DNA of 64,000 bases from Monilinia fructicola (Eukaryota > Ascomycota > Leotiomycetes > Helotiales > Sclerotiniaceae): assembly GCA_008692225.1 (NCBI GenBank), contig VICG01000009.1, forward strand, positions 992,001-1,056,000, read 5' to 3'. Within the stretch, counting starts at the first letter, position 1; every line of letters starts with the position of its first letter. Shown here piece after piece: positions 10,458 to 22,433 of this stretch. The position numbers were made by a program, and so were the translations under genes. The notes under the pieces were generated by a model. That model did no database searches, had not been told where the DNA came from, and saw only the letters and a program-made list of their open reading frames with translations.

Positions 10458-13440
10458 TCAGTTATCCCAATATTTTCTCAAACCTCTCACGCTTCCACCC
10501 CCAATTCCCGAACCAGCCCCAATCGGCAAAGGTAATTGAGCATGGCCCTGAGCAGGACTCTTGGGATCCCCAATACTACCTCTTGAACTTCCACCTCTCG
10601 AACCCGATCCATCACCTGACCCGGACCCCTTACGAGCCGGAGGCCAGCCTAATGAATCGTTTTGCTGGAATTGAGATGCGGTGGCTTGGCGAAAGAGGGC
10701 GAAAGGGCTTGGTGATTGATTTGGATTGTATGGGGTATATTGGGATTGAGATTGGAGATGAGGACCATAAAATGGGACATGTTCTTCATCGGAATCGAGA
10801 CCTTGGGTGAAGCCACTCTCATTACTCAACATGCTTGAACTTCGACCTCTTGGTCTTGTAGTTTGTGGCATTGCCATTGGCCCACCCATTTGAGGCATAG
10901 CTTGCATATTTGAGATTGGAGCGTATGCGGGAAACCCAGACATTGAGCTTTCACCGGCCGTTGTCCAAGGGTTAGGATTGACGTACACTTGGTTTGTTTC
11001 TTGTTGATGTTGTTGCTGCATGACCATGCTCATTTGTTCGATGCATAGGTAGCTGGTGTTGAGAGCTTCTGTGTCTTGTTGGAATTTGAGTTGCACTTTC
11101 ATATTATACTCAGCCCAACTCGCCTCGACCATTCTTCTTTCCTCATCTTTGTCCTTGCGCAACTTTTCTTTGCGTTGAACTTCATTCAGTCCTTTGATGT
11201 TAGCTTCGCGGTAGCCATCGGCTTGGTGGGTAAGCTTGATGGATCGGGCTTCCAATTTCTCAGCTTGACGTTCTTTGCTGAGAAGTTCGGCGCTCAAATC
11301 CGCGATTGGCTTTTCATGTTCTTTCTTTTTGGCATTGAACTCGGTCTTCGCTTTCTCATAAAGTTCTTTTTGTGCTCGATATTTCTGTTTCGCAGAAATA
11401 TAAGTGGAATCCCTTGATGCGGAAGGTAATCGCTCGACGATGTCGATCTCGGCTTGAATGGCAGAAATGGCATCATCGGCCTGCTTAATGTGAAGATTGA
11501 TTTGTTGAATCTTTTGACGTTGTCGGTCATCATTGCCACCGGAAGAAGTTATGATACTGGTGAGTTTCTCGATGTCTTTACGAAGTGTACTGAGTTTTGT
11601 GCGTTGGTCTTTACGTTCACGCTTCTGGCGACTCCGCTCTTCCGCGAGTTTGGTCTCGGATGCAATAATTGATTGTTTAATCGTGGTACTTGGTGATCCT
11701 GGGCGTCCTGAGATTTGAGGGGGAAGCGGTGAAAGAGAGGTGGTAGCTGTAGTATCCGAAGGGGTGTTGAGTGTTTTGACGCTGGTACAAAAAATGACTT
11801 TGCTGTTGGCAGTGTTGAAGAATTCGATCTCGTAGCTGCTTGAAGGAGCAAGCCCAAAGATCTCTCCATCCCAACATGTGTTTTGACCAGTCGGCAAGCT
11901 GGAATCAATACTAGCTTCCATCCTCGTGGGTTGCCAATATGCTTGATTAACCCTCACGAACAGGGGCATTCTTGAATCTGCAGAGGATCCATCCGTCCCT
12001 CCCTGATGATCTTCGGAAATTGTGTGTTTAGGAAAGTAACTGGTACTGAATAAAACCGCGTCAGATCCAACATTTGTAATCCAAATCCGATTTGGTTCGG
12101 TACTAAAAGGTGCATTTCCGAGGTTACTAGCATCTGTTGCATTTGTACCCGCTGACTCCGCAGCTGCGTGTGACGTCTCGTACTCTTTGACCATGACAAT
12201 TTTTGTACTTGCTAAAGCTGCCCACAAGGGCTGCTGTATACGAACTTGTGCGCTTTGTTTCCTCTTTTTCCTGGCGGTAATGGCAGTATGACTGGCATGT
12301 AATGATGTTATAGTTTCGTTATCTGGCGTTTGTGGATTTGTAGTAGAAGAATCATTGGCTCCATCTGCGGTTCCCTTTCCTGCTTCGGGGTCCCCTAAAG
12401 TAGATGCGGCATGATCGCGTTTTTGACTCCTCACATATAAATCTCGAATATACCGCACTACCCCTTGTGCAAGGATATGGACCGCAAGAATATTTTCGAG
12501 CCCAGATTGGTATTCGGTCTTTCCAGTTTGTGCTTTGCAGTGGTATGGATTCGAGAGGATCGTCAGGGTCGAATGGTCCTAGGAAACTGCGTGAAGATGA
12601 TAGGATTGCTCGAAGCCCAGCGGGTTTAACATTGCTAATTGAGACGTAATGCGAGAGCCCTATGTAACCAAAGCATAGAAACACATTTCTCATGGCAGCC
12701 TCTTTCCCACTGATACCCCCTCCCAAGGTCAACGCAATCACCGATTGTGCAAACTGTAAAACGAATTCCTGCAGCGGACCATACAAGAATAGCCAAACCA
12801 AGAGAAACATCACATCAACCACCATAACCGTTGCCAATGATGGAGTAGCAGTTGTTCCCTCAAACATGTCAATAAAGCTTATCCCAGAAGTAGCAGTCGT
12901 TGATGGAGGGACAAAGGTCAAAGTGGCGAAGAGTAACTGGATAATGGTCAAGAAAGCCGGTGGGACCTGGAGAAGGACAATGAGAATGGCGAGCGTATCA
13001 GAGATCGGGCAGGATGTTAGGACGGTCTTCGCATAATGCCATGGGCCCGAATCACGATGTACGGAAGGGTTCTTGGCAGAGTTGACATTGATATGGCGGT
13101 GGTTTTCTTGTGGGAAAGAAATCGTGGGGATATTGTATATATCTTGAGATGAGTCTGAATGTCCACCAACGGAAGTCCTCCTCGTCATATCCCCGGCCAC
13201 TTTTTGTTCTGATGTATTGTCTGCGTGTCCAGGTAATTTCGCGTGGCCATTTGTAGGTGGTGGGGTCGAAGGTGGTGTTGATGCAATGGATTCGGAGGAG
13301 TTCGCATGTCCGTTCATATATCCATTACTCTTTTGTCGAGGTACCCTCTTCCCAGGGCCTACAAGTCCATTATCATGCCTAGTATCGCGTACATTCGCAG
13401 CTCCTTGCTGTCGCTTCGAGTTGGGTGGAGGACGAGGCAT
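10458..13440 (-). CDS. acrB: AcrB-type ubiquitination network signalling protein (one frame break)
   Basis: This is a homologue of Aspergillus AcrB, a membrane coiled-coil protein linked to acriflavine resistance and ubiquitin-dependent control. The start MPRPPPNSKRQQG is at 13440 (about 993 codons if the frame is repaired). N-terminal residues to about 140 are Ser/Pro-rich and disordered. Membrane segments follow (ILIVLLQVPPAFLTIIQLLF, then VVDVMFLLVWLFLYGP). Next comes the conserved RNVFLCFGYIGLSHYVS, then after the break ENILAVHILAQGVVRYIRD. A fibronectin-like middle (NRIWITNVGSDAVLF) leads to a long coiled coil (about 270-480) and a low-complexity Gly/Ser tail ending GLRKYWDN. The two halves lie in different frames. 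They join exactly if one T is dropped from the T3 run at 12520-12522, giving NWKTEYQSGLENIL. No GT-AG intron fits the junction well. Confidence 0.85.
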
Positions 13441-14039
13441 GCGACCGCCTGGTGGATTGCTGACCCAGATTGATGTTCCGAGCCAGCTTGAATGGGAGCT
13501 TCGGAGACGACCTAATAAGTGCAAGAAATGCTATTTAATACTTCCTTCCTCCCTCCAAAAGACTATGGCAAATGATAAATTAACCTTTGATCATGCATAT
13601 GTTGATCGAAAGGTTGATAATTCTGTATTGAAATCATTCAAGAAGTTTGAAGGAGTGATCAACTTGAATGATGATAATAAATGGATTGAAGAATTCATAA
13701 GTTTAATAAGAATTAATGGTAAGAATAGTATTAAGTAAGGTAGTTTTTCCAATCCCTTGTGCCTTGTGCTCAGGCCTTTTTTTTTTCCTTAGACGAGCGA
13801 AATTTTAATTAAATCCTCCTTTAGTAAAGAAAAAGACTAGTTCGGGAGGTATCTATAAAAAGCTTAGAAACCTTTATATATATATAGGTTTAGGGAATTA
13901 TATAGAATAATAGATACTTTATATATATATATATATATATATATAAAGTATTTAAGTTTATTAGCTAGAAATAAAATAATATTTATTTTATAATAATTAT
14001 TACTCGAGTATTATAATTATAATAATTAGTTTAAACTAA
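13441..14039. other. acrB promoter side and AT-rich transition
   Basis: This is the upstream region of acrB. From about 13565 to 13738 an AT-rich open plus-strand frame (MANDKLTFDHAYVDRK...) runs out of a frame that overlaps acrB. It may be a relic of a mobile or organellar sequence, but no match can be named. From about 13760 the sequence becomes AT-rich, with a TA run at 13921-13944. Confidence 0.4.
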
Positions 14040-14262
14040 GATCTATATAAAATCTATATAAAATCTAAACTAAATCTATATTAGATCTATATAATATCTA
14101 TATAATATCTATAATATCTATATAATATCTATATAATATCTATATTAAATCTATATAAAATCTATATAATATCTATATAAAATCTATATAAAATCTATAT
14201 AAAATCTATATAAAATCTATATAAAATCTATATAAAATCTATATAAAACTATAAATTTTAAC
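14040..14262. repeat. AT-rich minisatellite, unit about ATCTATATAAA
   Basis: The motif TCTATATAAAA/TCTATATAATA is repeated about twenty times with small changes, in a block of near-pure A/T plus one C per unit. It sits inside a wider AT-rich zone (about 13760-14400). No reading frame survives. Confidence 0.85.
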
Positions 14263-17200
14263 TTTTTTATTCTATTCTAATTTATATTATTTTTCATTTT
14301 TAAAAATAAAGTCTATATACTACTTAAGAAGAAATGATTATATAACGTATATAAATAACTTAATTTTATAAAAAAGTATTACTTACTAGTTAAGGTCTCT
14401 CTCTAATATCCTCTCTCTAATATCCTCTCTCTCCTAAACATCATTATACCGACCGATACTTCACTATATATTCGAGACATTGATCGATAGATAGATAGAT
14501 AATACACGGTACAACAATCTACTGTATCACTCACACAAAAGGTTTCCAAGTTTTCAACCAACCGTTGTTAAACTCAGGTACGCCGCCCCAGTTTCCCTAC
14601 CCGCCCCGAGATCCCTCCCTTTTCAAGACTTGGTTTTAACTTTCCCCTAATTTAGTTTAAATCGATGGTTTGAGAGATACAGTATCTGCCTACGAGAGTA
14701 TAAGAAAGGAAACGTACAGAGTGCAGCGCAAATAGGTAAATAGATAGATAGATATCAAATAGGTAAATCAAACTCTCAAGAATAGTGGTATTTACTGTAA
14801 CCTAGCATATCCATCCATCCATCCATCCATCCATCCATACATCCATACAAACCCTACAGCATACATAATTCATCCAAGTATTTCCAAGGTTCTTTCTTTC
14901 ATGCTTAATGCGGGTACATGATAAACCAAGCAAAAGACTCCCTATTAATCAATGCAAGTATTTGAAACAACGGCGTCTAATTTCTTAATCATCATCACGA
15001 ATCATGATGGATGATTATGCATATTACTAGTAGTTGATAGGTGATTAAAGAAAACCACAGATTTTTGAAGCAGATCGTTCTCGATAGGGTTTAAGTTTAC
15101 TCCGTATTGCTACGATTGCTACTTGTACTATTACTACTTTTACTACTATTTCCACGATTATTACTATTACTACTATTATTATTACTATTATTATTCTTAC
15201 TCTTTACTATTGCTACCATTGCCACTATTGCTACTATTGTTACTCTGTACTACGACTCACTATTGCTACTACTAATTACTACATTAACATCTACTCTGTA
15301 CTACCTATACTCCGTACTACGCCTCTCGTACTTTTCTGCCATGGTTGTACTTTATCATTGAAGGGCTGAAGCTGTTTGCTGGGATTCATTCTACTTATGT
15401 AATACTACCCATCTCCGAGGTTTAACCACTTTACCACGTGCCTCATCGATGAAGTGGGGGGTGAAAAATAGAAATGAATCAAATGATACCTACCTAGGTA
15501 GGTAGTAATTACGAGACAGTCCTTAGGGGAGAGAGAAACAGAGAGACAAAGAGAAAGAGAAAGAGAAATTTTCTTCTCCTTTCATTTTATTTAATTGAAT
15601 ATATACATACCTACCGAAATAGGTATACAAGTACTTGCAGGTGTAATATAATATAATATTGATGATTAATCAATAACCTAATATTATTTGCATTATATCT
15701 ATCTAGGAATCTATTTGCTTATTACTCACATTTAGTTATAATATATATTATCAATAAGTATTTATGATAAATACAGAGTATGTACTAATTACTCGAATAT
15801 ATAATAATAAATCCAACTCCATCCAATCCATCCATCCGTCCTTCTTCCCCTCCCCGGGGCCCTCCCTCCCCCAAACCAATAAACCCCAAAGTACAATCAT
15901 TGAAAGCTTCCATCCATCCATCCTTTCATCTTTCCCATCTTTCTTCACGCGCATTAATGATTACGCCCTACAGAACATACCAAGAATGTAAGTCAGACCT
16001 TATACGGAGGACACCATCTCCTCCATACAGGAGATGGGCTTCCCTGTCACACCACCATGACCACATGCAGAGACGCGATGAAAAACCATCCATCGATCGC
16101 TTCGGCACTTGCAAGGCTTATTCTTCAACATGTCCCGAGGGAGTGTGGGTGGGCATCACGCTGTTTGGCTCATCACAATGGACGGATGGATGATAGTGAA
16201 CTACTAACGGGGAAAGAAAGATGACAGGTTTCGCGGTGGCATGTGGGAAATGTGATGCGACGGACGATGTGATGGATGAGTGCGCATTAATGAGTGGAAA
16301 GCCGTATCTGGAGATAGACTGTATTGCTTTGCATTGAAGTTTACGGATGTGTTGCGATGGATGGGGATGAGAGATGCGAGTTGAGGTGAGTTTTTGGACT
16401 CTTGGGTCACGGTGAAATGGGGAATTCAATGTCGCATTCGCCATTAAAGGGCGCTGGAGACGATGAGGAGAAAGTAATTATATCGCGTGGTCTCATTATA
16501 TGAAGTGATTTGCACGAGTCGACAGATTCTACAAGGACAGTATCACTACTTCATCCATCCATCCATCCATCCATCCATCCCTCCATCCCTCCACTTACAA
16601 TACTTCAGCGCCCATGTTATTGATAATTGATTGATCCAAAGTGGAGACCAAGACAGAATTTTTGAGGCTTTACTCCGTAGTATGAAGATCTTCCTCAATA
16701 ATTGATAAATCTATGCACACTCTAACCTTTAATCTTCACCTTTTCGCGTCCAATTCGATGACTCGTTACATTCATTCGAACTACGGTACATGCTCACGAG
16801 TCACCACGTGGCTCTTCTTAAGCCATGAATTCCAGTTAAACCTCATCGGCTTCATCTCAAGATTTGAAATCCAATCACGTGTCTGTGTGCCACTTGACGG
16901 AGAAGGGCCGTTACCTGCTTGCTTGCTTGCTTGCTTGCAGATTGTTGCTTATCTATGTGTTCCCATTCTGTTCTCCTCCTACACTTTTCCCGGGAGAAGA
17001 GATGTCGTTCGTGTGCTCATGCATGATGTTCAATAATCATCTTACAGGATACGATAGTCCATTCAATACATCAGTCCAGGGCGACGCTAGGGACATCAAA
17101 TAATCTCTCCGACCCATGCAAATTGCCATACACATACATACGACTCTACACCTGTCGACATGTACAGTCTCCATGGATGTACACGATACTCACCAAACCT

Positions 17201-18700
17201 CGAGCATATCAAGTGACCACCGTGAAGTCTTGGCATCGCGCCATCCCATCTTACCGATATCGCATGCGAAGAGGCAGGTCTGAATGGGGATGTCGATAAT
17301 GCGCTATGATCTTCGTGGGATGGCTCGTTTGGGCTTATCAGGATCCGATTCGGCAGAGTGGAGAGTCTGTAGAGCGAATGCCGAATCTGAGGCGGGGAGT
17401 AGCTTTATCTCCCGTGCTGACGACATGGGTCATTTCGCATGCATGGTTGTTGTGCGGCCAATATATTCTGCGACCCATGTTGCAGTCGACCTCATCTCAT
17501 CGCTTTGCATCCTGAGAGTCAGAGTTTTCTCCATCGTGCGTACGGGGGTGTCTCGTGTTTGCGCTGCCGCAAGACTTTCCGTACATTGGCGATACTCCTC
17601 GTCTTTCTCTTTTCAACTTCGTCTTCTGTTTACCCCTTGCTACTCGAGTTCTGGGGGGATCATTCTCTCGATATTGGATGCTTTGGCTTTCTGTCAAAGG
17701 TATAGAATCCAATCAACGTACGGCAAGTGCGGTAACAGCTGATGGGCATGCTATTGTTCACGATGGCCCCAGTGGTAACTCGCCAAGATAGGATCATGGA
17801 TACCGACAGCTGCGAGCCAACATCTAAAGGCCATCTTTTCATCACACTTCCCATCTATCCCAAAGACGTTCCCCTTGAATCCAACAGAACAACCGAAGAC
17901 AGACATTTCCAAGTTCCCATCAAGCTCATAAATTACAGTGCGAGTTCCTGAACTACTGTGCTACATATTTTTGTTCTCATTTCTGCAATACCAATCTTCC
18001 ACGAACACGTGCTGCAAAGTTATATTTCGAAGTCTTACATCCCAAGTTGCATGACCGTCAGTGAAGGCGACGAGATTTATCGCTCTTGGAATATGGGCAG
18101 AAATGACGATCGACGGGTGCTGAGAGGTCTCTGATCGCTAAGCACCTGCGATGACTCCCCCATGCCCTATTTCTGAACTTCCGATGAAGCTATCGCCGAA
18201 ATATTCAACAATTTAGAATCCCATCCAAACCAAATTGTCGCGAGAAGAGCAAGTTTTGGTTGCGAGTTTGGGATTTCGAACTTGTGGTTCGGAATGGTAA
18301 TTGTGATACCATGGTTTTGCTAGAACATGCTCTTGCTATTGAATAGTGCTCCACCATTTCAACCACAATCCCGTTTCGCGATTACCCCTCACTGGAATGC
18401 ATTCCTCATTCACAGTGCCTTTTCTCCGTGCCGCGCTGTCTCAAGAGCTGGCACTCCGACAGGCAAAGGAGAGTATTTACACGCCGTGCTTCAGCTAAAG
18501 ATGACCGACCCAACCTTGAATACAACAGAGATGAGCTAAAAGTGCTCTGTGATATAATCTTTCTGTGATACAATCTCAAATACACCAATCATAGCATCTC
18601 ACGTCCCATCCTGTCCTCGACAATCAAATTTTTTATTCTCCCAAACTCCATCAAAGACCCGGCCGGAGATCTACCCCCCCCCCCTCCCCTTCCCCACTCC
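14263..18700. other. Gene desert with simple repeats
   Basis: No gene is supported. It contains CCAT microsatellites (14811-14848 and 16552-16590), a CT-rich CTCTCTAATAT triplet near 14396-14430, and a TAC/TTA trinucleotide tract (15105-15260) that makes a spurious poly-Leu frame. TGCT repeats lie at 16917-16938. Copies of TACTCCGTA are at 15098, 15308 and 16671, and TACCTAGGTA is at 15491. Confidence 0.6.
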
Positions 18701-21326
18701 CTTTCTCCCAGCCATCCAGCCCCACCCCCCCTCACAACCTACCCATCACCAAACCACCATGCACAACCCGCACTCCAACCATCCTCCAACCCGCCCAATC
18801 GCCCGATCGCCATCCACCCATCCACCCAACCCCAACCTCTACCCCGTTCTCCCAAACCTCAAGATCCACAACGCGCAACCGATGCCGTTTCTTGAAATCC
18901 CCGCAAACCCTAGCTCCAAGATCATCCATCACGCTCCGTCGACGCTCCAAGGAAACTGCACTGTCCCTTCCCTCGCCTGGCGCACACTCGTCGAGTAGAA
19001 CTTTCCGGGTGCTTCCCAGCAGGTCCTTTTTTGTGGCGAAGGCTCACGGCCCTCGTGTCGCAGGTAGGCTTTCTTTTGACGGGATGTGCTCTGGGTTTTT
19101 GATGGGATGTGCTTGGAAAGTTCGTGTCGTGTCGTGTCTTCGTTTATGCCTTGCAGTAGCATCTGATGGATGGATGCAAAGTCGGGTAGGGTAGGGCAGG
19201 GTAGGGCATGGTAGAAACGGATGTATGGCCCTCCTCTCCATAGCCAATCGTATATCGATCGAGTCCGAGATGCGAATACCCATATCGACAGTTGATGGGT
19301 CAAGGGTGCTGGAAATAGCTAAGCCCACCACTCGAACACCCCGTCCCCACATGAAAACTCGCCGCCCTCCCGCTCTCCGGACCCGCCCACACGATACACA
19401 CAAAGCTCGCTCCGTCGCCCACGGTGAGGATCTTCACGCCACAACGCATACCATACCATGCCGTGCCATGCCCGCCGGACGGAGCTCGGCGAACGGAGCA
19501 AGGACCCGACAAGCCGCAACCCCGCTCGTCACACCCCCCATCTCCCCATCTCATCGACTCTGCGCCGCCGCCGCACCCAGCCCGAACCAGGTTGGGGAAC
19601 CGAAAACGCGAATCTCCACGCAGGCGACGAGCTAAGGAATGAACGCTCCGTCTCCATTGCGTCACGACTTCTGAAAACGTTACGAGTATGGGAAAGATAC
19701 ATCTATGGATTTCCTCCTCCACTTGGATTGTCTCGTGTCCCGTGGGTGGAAGTCACGTGCTTGGTATAGCGTGCTAGGTATAGCGTGCTTGGAGGCAGGT
19801 CTATTATATACATCTCTCTCTCTCTCTCTCTTTCTTCATGGCTGGCTGGCTGGCTGGCTAGCTCCTGGAACGATGATCGAGGTTTGATGGTGCGGGATGG
19901 ATGTGTGAGATGACTACATGTAAGTCTTATATTCAACACCGGAGACTGATCTGATGTCATGATATCACGTTGCATCTTTCCTCTACACTGCTGTATTTCT
20001 TCTGGATGTATGTAATGGTATGATATGATATGATATGATATTCCCCCTCTCAGTCACGTCTGGATAGTATGGTAAAATCGTGGGATATCGATCCATTCAT
20101 CATCCCTTCATTCGTCGATTCCAACCCCAACCCTCAGTGTTAAACCCACACCATGCCATCCGACGGTGGAAAGGAAACCACACACAACTCTCGCCTCCAT
20201 CAAAAAGCTTAATCCGCACCCATCACCTTTTCTCGCCGTCCCAAAGGGCCAGATGCATAGCAACACCGCAACGATGTTCTTTCCATCACCTCTCGCGAGA
20301 AGCTGAGCGGCGGACTGCCCCTCTCCAAGGAGAAGCATGAACTTGGAGAAGACGCCCAACGAAAATCAATAAAGCGATAACCGAACACGGAAGTGAAAAG
20401 ACCAATCCCATCTCCCACATCCCGTCTTCGACCCCCCATTCCGCCCTTCCTCGAACAGATAAAATAAATTCCCTGACCCTACCATCACCAGATAGCCCCG
20501 AACCCCCCAAACCCTACCTCAAAAACACCGTCTCTCTCACTACACCTCCCATTTCCACCTCACAACACCACCAACCCAATCATCCCACCACCCAATCACC
20601 CCACCCAATCATCCCACATCTACAACCCCAGACGAGTACACACCATTGCACTCCACACCATCCACCCACACCATCCACCCACACCCACACCCACACCCAC
20701 ACCCACACCAAAATCTCCCCCCAGGACCTACACTTCAAACACCAAGACCCGCGCATCCACAACAACACACGAGAAAGGAAGCGGGGATACGAGAAGTCGG
20801 GGTTCGGCAGGGCGGCTGCGGAATGTGCGGGATACGTTGCCCCTGTGATGAATGAATGCATATTGGGGATTCGCGCCCTGTTCCTTTTCGGATATCCGGA
20901 AAGCGAAAGGTGAAGAGATCCGAAAGTTGGATGACGTTGGAGTCCTGAGGATTTGTGAGGGGTTAGACGTGCAGCGAGATAAAATTGGTGCGTTTGGGGG
21001 AGATGGAGCTGGTGTAGGTATCTTGAGATGGAATGTTCATTAGCGAGGCGTAGGTCTGATTCCCTAGTGGATAGGGGCATCTATTCTTTTTTGATAGATT
21101 GATGTGAGATGCTTAGTATTGTGATAGATATAGCACCTAGCTAGTTGCTAGCTAGTCGTCGTCATTTGCAAACTCCTTTAGTTCAAGCCATGCTACGCTA
21201 CCGCATAATCGCATATGAATCAAATGACGTTCTCATATGCGCCTAAATCGCCGGTTATTCAGTCACCCTCGGGTATATCCTAAAACGCCAATATCAACAT
21301 CACAAATTTTGCCGCCGACACTCAGT
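18701..21326. other. Gene desert, low-complexity, C-rich strand
   Basis: Many overlapping open frames on both strands come from biased composition, not genes. It has a CT run (19813-19833), a GGCT run (about 19842-19862), a TATGA run (about 20019-20041) and a CACCCA tract (20658-20709). Nothing here could be tied to a product. Confidence 0.55.
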
Positions 21327-22433
21327 TCATGCTCCCTCATCCATCGCATCTCCATCTCCTTGGGGTGGTGCGGCATGGGTTTCAAACATCCCCACAACCT
21401 TTTCTAAATCTTCAACCTCTCCATTCCCGAGCTTTCTACCTTCACCCTGCCACTCTCCATCTCGCACTTCACCTTGAGCGCCTAGCTCCAAGCCTCTAAC
21501 ACTTTCTAGATGTCGCCGTGTCTCTTTTTCAATAAACTCCAATCTTTCCCTTCTCCAACTCTTCTCCTGTTCTCCCACCATCCCATCCATGCCATCTCCT
21601 TCCGATAACTCCTTCAATCTTGGCCCTAGATTATCCAGTAACTGTTTTAGCGCAGGTAGTTGCGTCAGCGCGAATTCGGTCGTCGTCGCAATAGGGTGTT
21701 TTCCATCCTTTGTCAGATTTCCCTTCTTCTGCAAGAATGCTAGCGACGGTCGCCCGTCATCTTCTGTATCGATCTCCATCTCAGTACCGTCTTCAGCCTT
21801 TACATTTTTCTTTGCTGGATTTGCAGTCGGTAGAAGAATGACCCTTTTAATGCCGCGATAGTTTTTTCATTCCTCTCCTTTTCTGCCCTCAAAATTGCAT
21901 TCAATTTCATTGTCTCCCTCAATCTCTTTCTCTGCAATGTGACAGTTTCTGATGTCGGCGCTCCATCCGCACCTCCTCCGTTTTCATCTACCGCACTAAA
22001 ATCCAACCCTTCATAATGGCTCAATCTAATCCAATCCCTAACATCGGCCGGCACCGCAAAGACATTCCTCAGCAAATAAATCTCCATCTTATCAAAATTT
22101 TTATCAATCTTCGCATTGAGTAGCGTCTCCAACTTATAGACTCCATATTCGATTTCATGTTGACATTGTGTTGCAACATCTTCAGCAGATGAGGTAGAGG
22201 TGGGTGTGAAACCAATTGAGGCTGGGGGAGCGGCGAGAAGACCCTTTTCGAGTGCATCGATCGCGCGGAAAGCGAGAAGATTGATACTATTTATTATATC
22301 ATCGATGACAGCCTATGGAGGTGTTAGAGGAGCCGATTAGGAATGAGAAGTAATAGCATGATGATATGTCAATACTCACAATCGGTCGATATGTGAGATG
22401 CTCCGTAAGGAGAGCTGTGTCTGCGGCACTCAT
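21327..22433 (-). CDS. MTW1: Mtw1/Mis12 kinetochore (MIND complex) subunit (one frame break)
   Basis: Mtw1/Mis12 is a core subunit of the MIND/Mis12 complex, which joins the inner centromere to the Ndc80 microtubule binder. Exon 1 (22433-22380) encodes MSAADTALLTEHLTYRPI, the intron is 22313-22379 (GTGAGT to TAG), and exon 2 (22312-21327) begins AVIDDIINSINLLAFRAIDA. The N-terminal Mis12 head is followed by YKLETLLNAKIDKNFDKMEI and YLLRNVFAVPADVRDW (family signature region). A predicted coiled coil comes next (TVTLQRKRLRETMKLNAILR), then a charged tail. The frame breaks at the T4 run 21845-21848. Adding one T (one A in the message) turns ALKG... into ALKRVILLPTANPAKK and leads into the downstream half, giving about 346 residues, a normal length. 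Loss of this subunit would be expected to be lethal, so a sequence error is more likely than a dead gene. Confidence 0.88.

Noticed and set aside
12352..12458. Overlap of two acrB frames read as two separate genes
   Set aside because: The halves carry consecutive parts of one conserved protein and join with one base change.
13565..13738. AT-rich frame MANDKLTFDHAYVDRK as a Copia Gag or mitochondrial insert
   Set aside because: Too short, no second domain, no repeat ends; only base composition supports it.
15107..15361. Open frame rich in Leu (84 codons)
   Set aside because: It is the translation of a TAC/TTA trinucleotide repeat tract, not a membrane protein.
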